This document shows, in pieces, positions 7,970 to 15,189 of a DNA stretch of 59,528 nt. Position 1 is the first letter of the stretch. Each line of letters starts with the position of its first letter. Position numbers and translations under genes: made by a program. Source of the DNA: a virus; the IMG/VR virus record IMGVR_UViG_3300025151_000039, positions 1-59,528 of that record; one strand, written 5' to 3'. A model generated the notes under the pieces. It ran no database searches. It had not been told where the DNA came from and saw nothing but the letters and a program-made list of their open reading frames with translations.

Positions 7970-8544
7970 TGACTGTAATAACTGATAAAACAACTATAAA
8001 AGAATCAAATGTTCATAAAGTTGATCCAATGAATGAAATCGTGTTAGTCAGAGGTCTTCCAGGGAGTGGTAAGACTACTGTAGCTAATATGATGTATAAA
8101 CCAAAATATATAAAGTATGCTGTTCCTGGAGTTCATTCTGCAGCAACAGATGATTGGTTTACTGATGATGAAGGCAATTATGATTTTAAACCTGCTGACC
8201 TAGTTGTTAATCATGCAGCTTGTCTAAATTGGTTTGAAAATAGAGTAAATAAAGCTATAGCAGCAAATACTATCATTGTTCATAATACTTTCACCATGTT
8301 TTGGGAGTTACATCCTTACATTTCATATGTGCAAGGGTTAGACACTTACAAAGATAGATTTAGAATTACCGTCATTGACATTTATGATGGTGGACTATCA
8401 GATGATGAGTTAGCAGAGCGTAATACTCATGGTGTAGGTGTAGAAGCTATTGGAAGAATGCGTGATCGTTGGGTCACATGGTCTTGGAAAGACTATGAGC
8501 ATTATGTTGGTGGAATTGAATCCCAGGGAAAGCGCTGGGCATAA
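7969..8544 (+). CDS. P-loop kinase of the polynucleotide-kinase/N4BP2-like type
   Basis: A 191-residue single-domain ATPase. The Walker A motif is GLPGSGKTT at residues 29-37 after a hydrophobic strand (IVLVR). ATDDWF at 60-64 followed by EGNYDF matches the AD-D-aF...G-Y-F pattern of the AAA_33/N4BP2L family, and a conserved-looking LVVNHAACLNWF helix follows. These enzymes phosphorylate nucleic acid ends or small substrates; in phages they often help repair cleaved tRNA or RNA. A tRNA lies directly upstream in the same unit, which fits an RNA-related job, but there is no ligase nearby. Substrate unknown. Confidence 0.75.
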   Translation: MTVITDKTTIKESNVHKVDPMNEIVLVRGLPGSGKTTVANMMYKPKYIKYAVPGVHSAATDDWFTDDEGNYDFKPADLVVNHAACLNWFENRVNKAIAANTIIVHNTFTMFWELHPYISYVQGLDTYKDRFRITVIDIYDGGLSDDELAERNTHGVGVEAIGRMRDRWVTWSWKDYEHYVGGIESQGKRWA

Positions 8545-8637
8545 ATCTTAATAACGATTGAAAGATACCTCGTTGAGATGTGGTCATGGACCTGATTCGA
8601 CAGTACAGGGAATAAATGATTCAATCCTTATTATTCA

Positions 8638-8696
8638 AAGTTATTGAGCTCTTCGAGGGAAGTCGACGTCCTGACAAGAGCTTCATAACTCTTTTA
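8638..8696 (+). terminator. Long hairpin with CTTTT after the kinase gene
   Basis: AGTTAT and AGCTCTT pair with AAGAGCT and ATAACT across one small internal loop (13 pairs), followed by CTTTTAAAAA. It follows further small stem-loops at 8545-8610 (ATCTT/AAGAT, AACGA/TCGTT, CCTG/CAGG). Likely a terminator for the kinase transcript, or the end of a small RNA covering 8545-8696. Confidence 0.5.
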
Positions 8697-8720
8697 AAAA
8701 TTAAATAGGAGGTATAAACG

Positions 8721-8846
8721 TTGGAAAATAACAACGAATCACCAAATTGGTGGCAAGATGAATACGAGCTTCAGCATCAAAAGCATGAGATTTCTTATGG
8801 AAAGTATCAACGAACTTATGAAATTTTAGGCTGGTATAAAATTTAA
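8721..8846 (+). CDS. 41-residue protein with a TTG start
   Basis: TTG at 8721 stands nine bases after a strong AGGAGG. The peptide is polar and aromatic (SPNWWQDEYELQHQKHE). Its TAA at 8844-8846 is also the first part of the closing helix of the structured RNA that follows, so translation and RNA folding may influence each other. No known family. Confidence 0.5.
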   Translation: MENNNESPNWWQDEYELQHQKHEISYGKYQRTYEILGWYKI

Positions 8847-9443
8847 CCCGAGTTGAGTGATAGGGTTAAAATTGCTATTAAGTTAGCATTTCTTAGGTTG
8901 GCTAGAACCAGTAGCGGTATCCTTGGACTGGGAGACAACGAGCCAGGTTTAGAGAGTCAACCTATAGATTTAAAATAATTAGTAGAAGTAAGCATTATCC
9001 GGCCAGGTAATGATTATTTTGTAGCATAATCCTGAGAACGATCTGTGGTGAGCAGCGCAGACTCAGGGCACACTTTATAGGTCTACAGGCCTATCTAATA
9101 TTGCTAAATGGTAGTATTAGCCTCGTAAGGGGATTGCGTAATACATGTACGGTAGCAGCAACTTAATATAGAAAAGTTGATCGTGGGAACTCAAAGCTGG
9201 GAGGACAAGGGAGTCCTAAGGTAGCTTAAACTCAATAAACAAAGTGACTTAATAGCGAGCAATTGCTAGTGGTCCTTTGCAGTAATGTATCTGAAGAGAT
9301 ATGAGCTGAGGTCAGTAATGATGAGAGGAGTTCGACGTGTGAAAGCACAACACCAAATATCCCGCTACTTGTTAGGTAACGATTTGAGAGAGTCAAAAGC
9401 TCCTCTATGCCCTATTTGTAAAGAATAGGTGAACTATCGGGTT
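8844..9443 (+). ncRNA. Large structured non-coding RNA (region B, main domain)
   Basis: Six hundred bases without a gene, closed by AACCCGA (8844-8850) pairing with TCGGGTT (9437-9443). Inside are many helices: TAGGTTG/CAACCTA (8894-8964), CATTA/TAATG, GATTAT/ATAATC (9012-9031), CCTGAG/CTCAGG enclosing TCTGTG/CGCAGA, and AUAGG/CCUAU. TAATATTGC/GTAGTATTA is a nine-pair hairpin at 9095-9118. Others are CCTC-GTAA-GGGG with a GNRA loop, AAGCT/AGCTT enclosing AGGAC/GTCCT, TATCT/AGATA, AGAGGAG with CTCCTCT some 75 bases apart, and CCTATT/AATAGG. Such density over this length is expected for an ornate phage RNA like GOLLD or ROOL, not for random DNA. Class not assigned; ends inferred from the closing helix. 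Confidence 0.6.
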
Positions 9444-9716
9444 TAAATCTAACTATGTGCTATTTATTTTATTATTAACCGCCAGAGAGCAATGCAATCG
9501 TGTGCGGAAACTTGCTGGCATGCCAAGACAGAAGACTAGGAGCTCAGTCAGTATGTAAGTATGCCAATAATTAACGCCATTCCAATGGTGTTCAGACCAG
9601 GGGAAAGTGAGGTGTTCTAAATGTTACGCTTACCTAGGATGATAATAATTTCTGAGGTATAATCTACCAAAACAGAAGCCTTTCACCCCCTGCTCTGTGG
9701 TTAAAACAGGAGAACT
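9444..9716 (+). ncRNA. Structured RNA (region B, 3' domain)
   Basis: Continues the gene-free stretch up to the next ribosome site. GCC-AGCAA pairs with TTGCT-GGC (about 9481-9519), CGCCAT/ATGGTG closes a 4-base loop near 9576-9590, and CAGGGGAAAG (about 9598) pairs over 80 bases with CTTTC...CCCCTG near 9680-9692. It may be a second RNA or the 3' domain of the RNA before it. It runs into the leader of the zinc-finger genes, so it could also control their translation. Confidence 0.45.
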
Positions 9717-9878
9717 ATGAGAACTGATTTTTATAATATAAGATCAAAATTACCATCTGAGTTTCATGTTAGATGTGAGACTGTAAAGTGTCCTAATTAT
9801 TACAATACTAAGTATAAAAATGCTAATGGCTATTGTAAACCTTGTAATGATAAAAGAAAAGAGAAAGGAAAGGCATAA
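9717..9878 (+). CDS. Small zinc-finger protein, 53 residues
   Basis: ATG at 9717 after an AGGAG site. Four cysteines with zinc-ribbon spacing: RCETVKC (C20, C25) and YCKPC (C40, C43), followed by a lysine-rich tail. Its TAA overlaps the ATG of the next zinc-finger gene (TAATG), so both are made together. A nucleic-acid-binding role is likely. Confidence 0.6.
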   Translation: MRTDFYNIRSKLPSEFHVRCETVKCPNYYNTKYKNANGYCKPCNDKRKEKGKA

Positions 9879-10297
9879 TGGCTCAAGTTGGACCAGGTTT
9901 ATGTATTAAATGCAAGGTAAAACCTAGACCAAAAAGATCTGATAGGAAGAATGCTTGGAGATCTATATGCTGGGGTTGTGCAGAGAAAACAAGGCCTAAT
10001 AGAAAAAAAGTAACAACAAAACAAAGATTTCCTAAAATTCATAAAAGACCATTTAGTCTTATTTGTGATATTTGCAATATTAAACCAAAAATTAAAAGAA
10101 CTGATAGAGAAAATTCCTACAGAATTTATTGCAGTAGTTGTGCTGCAAAAGTGTATTACACAAACTTAGATAAAAATTCTGATGTTTATATATCTAGACT
10201 TATAAAATCAAATGGATATACAGGTGAAATAACTAAAGAATTAATAGAAACAAAGAGACTTTCTTTAATGCTTTTTAGAGCTTTAAAAAAAGTTTAA
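9878..10297 (+). CDS. Tandem zinc-finger protein, 139 residues
   Basis: Two copies of one module: LCIKCKVKPRPKRSDRKNAW...ICWGC (residues about 8-38) and LICDICNIKPKIKRTDRENSY...YCSSC (about 61-88). Each has CxxC, a basic loop with a RxDRxN core, then CxxC, so two treble-clef or ribbon zinc sites arose by duplication. No histidines for an HNH nuclease are present. The protein is very basic and probably binds RNA or DNA. It follows the structured RNA directly and may act on it, but this is only suggested by position. Confidence 0.7.
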   Translation: MAQVGPGLCIKCKVKPRPKRSDRKNAWRSICWGCAEKTRPNRKKVTTKQRFPKIHKRPFSLICDICNIKPKIKRTDRENSYRIYCSSCAAKVYYTNLDKNSDVYISRLIKSNGYTGEITKELIETKRLSLMLFRALKKV

Positions 10298-10330
10298 TGT
10301 TAAACAACAACAACCAATAAAGGAGGCCAA

Positions 10331-10645
10331 ATGGCTGGAAGTAAAGTAATAACAACACCAAAGAACAATCGTTCTTTAATTCCTAAAACAACAGCAATTG
10401 CTTTAGATCAAATAGAGCAATTATCTCAAGGAAAAGGGGACGTAAGGACAGCTAATGCTGTAATGAGTGGTGTGAGAACTATCCATAACGCTATCAAATT
10501 ACAAATGACATTCTGTGAAAAAGCAGGTATTGCTATGACAGGTGTTGAATTTCAAGGTCCAGGTGGATCCGATAGGAAACCTCAAGTTTTAGGAGCTGCT
10601 AAAGCAACTAAAGTAAAGAAAAAGGTTTCTAAGAAAAAGAAATAA
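10331..10645 (+). CDS. Hypothetical basic protein, 104 residues
   Basis: Good AGGAGG site. The middle is a helix-rich domain (IEQLSQGKGDVRTANAVMSG, then IHNAIKLQMTFCEKAG), and the last 17 residues are almost all lysine and valine, ending KKKVSKKKK, an obvious nucleic-acid-binding tail. Last gene before a pair of hairpins. I do not recognise the family. Confidence 0.7.
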   Translation: MAGSKVITTPKNNRSLIPKTTAIALDQIEQLSQGKGDVRTANAVMSGVRTIHNAIKLQMTFCEKAGIAMTGVEFQGPGGSDRKPQVLGAAKATKVKKKVSKKKK

Positions 10646-10815
10646 GGGGACTACGACTACCACACTTATGCATGGAGTCTATACCTCCTCCATGAACCAA
10701 CAGTAGTTCCCTCCTAATTACTTAGGAAGCGGAAAACGGATAGAATATAAGGCAGGCCCGGCAATTTAACACTGGGTTTTCATTTTCCTCCAGACTTTAG
10801 GGTCTGCCTTATTTA
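10646..10815 (+). ncRNA. Two structured elements in the gap before the JAMM/E1 cassette
   Basis: GGGACTAC (10647-10654) pairs with GTAGTTCCC (10703-10711, one bulge) and encloses CATGGAG/CTCCATG. Then AAGGCAGGCCC (10749-10759) pairs with GGGTCTGCCTT (10800-10810), eleven pairs with one G-U. The second ends 29 bases before the next start and lacks a T-run, so it may be a phage-specific terminator, an attenuator or a small RNA. Confidence 0.5.
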
Positions 10816-10838
10816 ACGATAATTAAACAGGAGACTAA

Positions 10839-12779
10839 ATGGATAATAGTATACCATTCTTTCAATCTCAGGATAATCGTGGAGTTACTCAAAAAGCAGA
10901 AGCTTTATTACCAGATAATTTAGCTAGTTTTAGAGAAGTGACACTTTCTGATATTGAAAAGCAAGAGTTTAAATGTAAAGCTATTGCAACAATATTAAAT
11001 TACTTTCTAGGTTGGTATTTAAATGAAACTGATCTTCAAAGTAAACTGGGTCAATGTGAGACTCAAAGGGAAATTGAGGAAATATCTTCTATAAGACCTA
11101 TAAAATATACTGATACATTCAGAATGGCTCCTGGTGAAGCAAAGAGAGTGGCTGAAAGATTACAGTATATTCCATTAGTGTGGAGAGAAGATAGACTTGC
11201 TTATTATTATAATTACAGAGGTAGTAGAAATGTTTTACCTACTTCTAAATTGATCAAAAAGATCGACAGAAACCCTGCTGTCATAATTAATAAGTATAAA
11301 GTCAGGGGTAGTAGGAGCAATTATTACAATTCTACAAGAATGTTAGAAATTGCTAGTAATTTTTGGGATCCTGATTTTAATAATCAATGGGAACGATTGT
11401 TAGATCATCATCATAGAAATAACTATCCTGCAAGAGGTGTAGATAGAGATTATGAAGATTTAAGGTTAGAATATTTAATTAGATTTATTAGTCCAGGTAC
11501 TGTAGACTGGAATAATTATGATGGAGAGACTATCCAAAGTTCATACTATCAAAAAACTTCATTTGCTGCAGATTTATTCAACTATCTTAAAGATTCTTTA
11601 ACTATAAGAAGAAACACTCCTGAAATAGACTATTCTGACGAAGAAGACTATACAGAATTGAGAGAATTTCTTATAGAAAGATCTGAAGCTATGAATAAAG
11701 CCAATACTTTACTTAATGGAAAAGTTGAAATTACTGATGCTAGATTAATTAAAACAGCTCGTATGCTTAATATAGTATATAGAACTAAGTTAATTGAACC
11801 AAGTGTTATAATTAGACATCCTAGTGGTAATACTGATTACCCCGATTATGAACGTAAAGTAAAAGATGCTCATGGTGTAATTCATGATTTTATAGTTGGA
11901 ACTAGAGTGGGCATAGCTAAAACTTCAAATGGTTGGAGAGTTAGTAATATAAACATAGCTGGATACTCAACATCTACTCATCACAGGCCTGTATTATATA
12001 ATACTCACAATGTATTATCTAGGACTTCTAACAGCTTAAGACAAGTATTTGATGGAACTTCAGATTGTGTAGACTCTTTTGCAAATAATAATTGCTTTAG
12101 TGATCATGAGCCTACAATTAGAAGAAATACCAAAAAGCATGACTATCTTAGTCAAGGTTTGAATTTGCTAAGTTGGTATCAGATATATGTACCAGGAAGA
12201 ACTAATCCTTATGCTCAAACTAGAGATATATTCTTTGGTATTGGCAGAGATATTCCAGAATGGTATAAATCTCTTCATGACAGTGATACTAATTCTTGTA
12301 GATCTTTAATTAGAAGAAATTATGCTCATACTGTGGAGGGAAATCCAGCCCCTATATCTGAAATTGATGGTGAGATTTTAAAGAATATCAGCATTAATCA
12401 TTGCAACAATTGCTTTCATAGAAGCAGTGGAGCTGGTTGTGATGTGTTTGGCAGCATAGTTAGTAATAACTGGGGTGGAATCAATGAATATCAAAGAGTT
12501 ATTAGATCTTTAGATTCTGCAGAAGTTTGTGAACCAACTCCGGCAGCTATAGAAACTGTAGTTGAAGAAGTTTTAGGTTGTGAACACGGCAACTCTGGTC
12601 CTTCTAATTGTTTAGATTGCGATGAAGCTATAACAAATGGACTTACAGCTGCAGCGGAACCTGTATGTGAATCTATCACATTGGAAGAATCTATAGCTCA
12701 AAGAGTTGAGGAAGAAGAGGAAGCAGAACAGAGACGAATGATGGAACTAATGCAAGCCTGGAGTCAGGCAGAAAGGTAA
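10839..12779 (+). CDS. Unknown cysteine-rich protein, first gene of the JAMM/E1/Ubl cassette
   Basis: A 646-residue protein I cannot assign. It starts behind AGGAG and ends three bases before the JAMM gene. Residues 1-300 are helical and rich in Y, R and N (for example YIPLVWREDRLAYYYNYRG at 110-128). Residues about 320-420 look like a mixed fold with HH at 381-382 and cysteines at 410 and 419. The C-terminal part holds cysteine groups: HCNNC (522-525) with C534, and CEHGNSGPSNCLDC (581-594), which would suit one or two zinc sites. It ends in a strongly acidic coiled coil. From its place in the cassette it could be the target-recognition or ligase-like part, but no E2 or RING signature is clear. 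Confidence 0.6.
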   Translation: MDNSIPFFQSQDNRGVTQKAEALLPDNLASFREVTLSDIEKQEFKCKAIATILNYFLGWYLNETDLQSKLGQCETQREIEEISSIRPIKYTDTFRMAPGEAKRVAERLQYIPLVWREDRLAYYYNYRGSRNVLPTSKLIKKIDRNPAVIINKYKVRGSRSNYYNSTRMLEIASNFWDPDFNNQWERLLDHHHRNNYPARGVDRDYEDLRLEYLIRFISPGTVDWNNYDGETIQSSYYQKTSFAADLFNYLKDSLTIRRNTPEIDYSDEEDYTELREFLIERSEAMNKANTLLNGKVEITDARLIKTARMLNIVYRTKLIEPSVIIRHPSGNTDYPDYERKVKDAHGVIHDFIVGTRVGIAKTSNGWRVSNINIAGYSTSTHHRPVLYNTHNVLSRTSNSLRQVFDGTSDCVDSFANNNCFSDHEPTIRRNTKKHDYLSQGLNLLSWYQIYVPGRTNPYAQTRDIFFGIGRDIPEWYKSLHDSDTNSCRSLIRRNYAHTVEGNPAPISEIDGEILKNISINHCNNCFHRSSGAGCDVFGSIVSNNWGGINEYQRVIRSLDSAEVCEPTPAAIETVVEEVLGCEHGNSGPSNCLDCDEAITNGLTAAAEPVCESITLEESIAQRVEEEEEAEQRRMMELMQAWSQAER

Positions 12780-12782
12780 CTT

Positions 12783-13718
12783 ATGGAAAATAATTTCATA
12801 ATATCTCAAAATGATTGGGATACAATTATCGCTTATGCTCAAATGAGCTATGATAAGTGGAAAACTGAGATCGGCGGTATGTGTGTTGCCATTCTCGACA
12901 AAGAAACCAAAACAATGGTTATAAAAGACCCTGTAATAGGCAAGCAGGAAGTGTCTGGTACGCTTTGCACCTTGGATAAAGGATGGCTTGCTGATTATTA
13001 CATGGAAATGGCCATGAAGCATGGTACTGATGTTAGGTTTGTTTGGTGGCATAGTCATCATATGATGGGTGTGCAATGGTCAGGTACTGACACCTCTACA
13101 ATGAAAGAAGGTTCTAGCGGAGATTACTCTATGAGCTTAGTAGTCAATCTAAAGGGTGAACATACTTTCAGAGTTAGTTGGTGGAAACCAATGGCAGGTC
13201 ATATTGATACTAAAGTTAAAATAGCCGGTCCTGAATTTAGTGTAACTAAAGAGATGGAAGACAACTTTAACAATTTAGTGACAAAGGAAACTCGTGCTAT
13301 AGTTAAGACAACTACTTATGGTAACCGGTATAATGGTTATCATGATTGGAGAACTAAGTACAAACAACCTGGAAATTATGGACCTGGTTATGTAGATGCT
13401 GAACTCATGGATAAAACAGAATCTCTTCAAGAGAAATACTGTAACACCATGGAGTCCTTAATGGAAGAAGTATTTACTGATCAATTAAAATGGCCTCAGT
13501 TTATGAAGAGATGGGATAAAATTATAGAAGATGCTGGCGCACATGATATAATTATAGAACCATTTGAAAAGGATGATTATTCAGATATTTTATTAAAGGG
13601 ATTAATTCCAGATGCAACAGACTACTTTGAAAGCCCAGAACCCGGACTCTCTCTTCACAGAGACAGAGGAATCGGTGGATATGGGAATCCGTTACAGAAA
13701 AATCTGTGGGACGTTTGA
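12783..13718 (+). CDS. JAMM/MPN-domain metallopeptidase
   Basis: A 311-residue protein with a complete JAMM zinc site: E29 in EIGG, then HSH (H90, H92) followed by seven residues and S100-x-x-D103, in FVWWHSHHMMGVQWSGTD. The family removes ubiquitin or ubiquitin-like proteins, or trims their C-termini, by cutting isopeptide or peptide bonds; some bacterial members process sulfur-carrier proteins. Residues about 150-311 form an extra domain of unknown kind. The gene overlaps the E1-like gene by 38 bases, and a ubiquitin-like gene follows that, so a peptidase acting on that small protein is the natural reading. It is far from the tail genes, unlike the lambda K-type tail JAMM proteins. Confidence 0.9.
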   Translation: MENNFIISQNDWDTIIAYAQMSYDKWKTEIGGMCVAILDKETKTMVIKDPVIGKQEVSGTLCTLDKGWLADYYMEMAMKHGTDVRFVWWHSHHMMGVQWSGTDTSTMKEGSSGDYSMSLVVNLKGEHTFRVSWWKPMAGHIDTKVKIAGPEFSVTKEMEDNFNNLVTKETRAIVKTTTYGNRYNGYHDWRTKYKQPGNYGPGYVDAELMDKTESLQEKYCNTMESLMEEVFTDQLKWPQFMKRWDKIIEDAGAHDIIIEPFEKDDYSDILLKGLIPDATDYFESPEPGLSLHRDRGIGGYGNPLQKNLWDV

Positions 13719-14343
13719 TAAACATTTCTTTAGCATATTTGGTTGCGGCGCTATAGGTAGTGCTGCAGCCTTATGCTTGGTTAAACATAATGCTAAGAAT
13801 ATAGCTATTTATGATAATGATACAGTTAGTCCTGAAAATATAGGTATTAGTATGTATGAAGATCGAAATATAGGTGAAACTAAAGTCGATGCTTTGAAAT
13901 TAATACTTGAATCAGGTGGAACTAATAGAGATTTGCAGGTAGAAACTCATAAAGAGTGGCTAGACTATAACTCTTCGTTTAAAAGTCATAAAGGTAGCTT
14001 AAATATTGGCATTTTATGTTTTGATAACATGTTTTCTCGAAAAGAGATAGCAGGTTTGTGTTTTAGAGATAATTTTGATTATATAATAGATGCACGTATG
14101 GGTCGTGAACAGATTCAGTTGTATACTGTTAAAGATATTCAAACTTATGAGAGTTATTGGTATCCAGACTCTCAGGCAAGCGAAGATACTTGCGAAGAAA
14201 AAGGGACGCCAGATGTATCAATGATTTCAGGGTCATTAATAACATCTCAAATTAGAAAGATTATTAACAAGTCTTTCTACCCTGAAGAAATTTGTTTCCA
14301 CATTCCTAGTATGGCACTAGAATGTACAACCATGGTAAAATAA
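13681..14343 (+). CDS. E1/ThiF/MoeB-like adenylating enzyme
   Basis: I take the ATG at 13681, behind AGAGGA, giving 220 residues; an upstream ATG would add 23 residues and lengthen the overlap. The nucleotide-binding loop is FGCGAIGS (residues 20-27). IYDNDTVSPENIG (43-55) matches the D-x-D...N motif of E1 enzymes, K68 lies where the family has its conserved lysine, and FDNMFSRKEI (114-123) matches the D-N...R motif. C171, in SEDTCEEKG, is the best candidate for the thioester cysteine. No CxxC zinc pairs are present. It would adenylate the C-terminal glycine of the ubiquitin-like protein encoded 13 bases downstream. It is short for an E1, without a separate cysteine or ubiquitin-fold domain. 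Confidence 0.85.
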   Translation: MGIRYRKICGTFDKHFFSIFGCGAIGSAAALCLVKHNAKNIAIYDNDTVSPENIGISMYEDRNIGETKVDALKLILESGGTNRDLQVETHKEWLDYNSSFKSHKGSLNIGILCFDNMFSRKEIAGLCFRDNFDYIIDARMGREQIQLYTVKDIQTYESYWYPDSQASEDTCEEKGTPDVSMISGSLITSQIRKIINKSFYPEEICFHIPSMALECTTMVK

Positions 14344-14356
14344 CAAGGAGGGCTAT

Positions 14357-14563
14357 ATGCCTAGTATTCACTTAATGCATAACAGTGATTCATTTAACGC
14401 TACAGATGTTGATGCAACAAATGTAGGTGATCTTAAATCAGAGTTGGGAGTTCCAGCTACATCTCGTGTTAATGTTAACACTTCTGTAGCTCAGGATACA
14501 ACTTCTTTGAATGATGGTGACATTGTTGCTGTTGTTGCGAAAGATAAAAAAGGTGGAAAGTAA
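14357..14563 (+). CDS. Ubiquitin-like beta-grasp protein ending in GGK
   Basis: A 68-residue protein behind AAGGAGGG. Its pattern fits the ThiS/MoaD/ubiquitin fold: strand (SIHLMHN), a helix with VGDLKSELGVP (23-33), strand RVNVNTSVA (37-45), then TTSLNDGDIVAVVAKD (48-63), where the DGD-V-V pattern is typical. The last residues are KKGGK, so a di-glycine sits one residue from the end. A peptidase such as the neighbouring JAMM protein could remove the last lysine and expose GG for the E1-like enzyme. It may be a protein modifier or a sulfur carrier. It is the last gene of the unit, with a strong terminator 16 bases after it. Confidence 0.85.
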   Translation: MPSIHLMHNSDSFNATDVDATNVGDLKSELGVPATSRVNVNTSVAQDTTSLNDGDIVAVVAKDKKGGK

Positions 14564-14577
14564 GTATTAACTTACTG

Positions 14578-14630
14578 TCTCGGGAGGTTTTGGTTTACCT
14601 AGCCACATTTCTCCTCCCGAGGCCTTTTTT
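14578..14630 (+). terminator. Rho-independent terminator after the Ubl cassette
   Basis: CTCGGGAGG (14579-14587) pairs perfectly with CCTCCCGAG (14613-14621), followed by GCC and six T. It closes the four-gene JAMM/E1/Ubl unit. The ribosome site of the next gene begins right after the T-run. Confidence 0.85.
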
Positions 14631-14640
14631 AGGAGTATTT

Positions 14641-14835
14641 ATGCATCATGATAAAAAAATATATGATAGATTCAAAAAAGAATCCGGTGGCAAATGGTGG
14701 CTTGAGAGATATTTTAAAATGTCGTTCGCTCAATTAAGACTTGCTAAGTCTGCAGCTAATAAAAAGTTGAAAAAAGTTGATGTTAAAGAAAAAAACATGA
14801 AAGGCGTATGGGATTTTATAAACAAGCTGAAATAG
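14641..14835 (+). CDS. Small basic protein, 64 residues
   Basis: Start taken at 14641 behind AGGAG; longer starts would run through the terminator. The protein is lysine-rich and helical (FKKESGGKWWLERYFKMSF, then KKLKKVDVKEKN). Probably nucleic-acid binding; family not recognised. It overlaps the next gene by 28 bases. Confidence 0.6.
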   Translation: MHHDKKIYDRFKKESGGKWWLERYFKMSFAQLRLAKSAANKKLKKVDVKEKNMKGVWDFINKLK

Positions 14836-15119
14836 AAAATCAAGAACTAAATCTTGACACATGGGAAGATATTGAATTTAGAAGAAATATGGAGGAAGAG
14901 CAATTGCTTCAAGTCGAACGTGACGAAAAGATGTTAACGTACCCTATAATTGGAAAAGCTTATGATGTTACTACAAATCAAGGTAATATTCATAAGAATA
15001 TTGTATTTCTTGGCTATTCAAATGGAGTAGCTAAACCGAAATATTTATTTAAGAAAGAAAATGGCAATACTGTTTCTGTAAACCCTTCTTATGAGGTGGA
15101 AATGGAACAAATTAATTGA
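14808..15119 (+). CDS. Hypothetical protein, 103 residues
   Basis: Begins inside the end of the preceding gene behind AAAGG. The first 45 residues are acidic and helical; the rest (YPIIGKAYDVTTNQGNIHKN, then IVFLGYSNG) reads like a small beta-barrel. No known family. The overlap suggests coupled translation with the basic 64-residue protein, and the opposite charge of the two could mean they bind each other. Confidence 0.6.
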   Translation: MGFYKQAEIENQELNLDTWEDIEFRRNMEEEQLLQVERDEKMLTYPIIGKAYDVTTNQGNIHKNIVFLGYSNGVAKPKYLFKKENGNTVSVNPSYEVEMEQIN

Positions 15120-15189
15120 TAAATTCTTAGGATATTTGTAAATTATGAGCCTTTTTCGGGTATAAATCACACTATTATGGAGGACGTAA

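Noticed and set aside
13612-13680. A longer E1-like gene starting at 13612
   Set aside because: The 23 extra residues read the overlapping JAMM frame, have no ribosome site, and the ATG at 13681 with AGAGGA upstream starts just before the E1 fold.
14357-14563. Ubl/JAMM pair as lambda-type tail assembly genes (K and I)
   Set aside because: The cassette includes an E1-like enzyme, lies in the early arm far from tail genes and on the opposite strand; the JAMM protein has no NlpC domain.
14590-14640. Upstream start for the 64-residue gene
   Set aside because: It would run through the loop and arm of the terminator; the ATG at 14641 has its own AGGAG.
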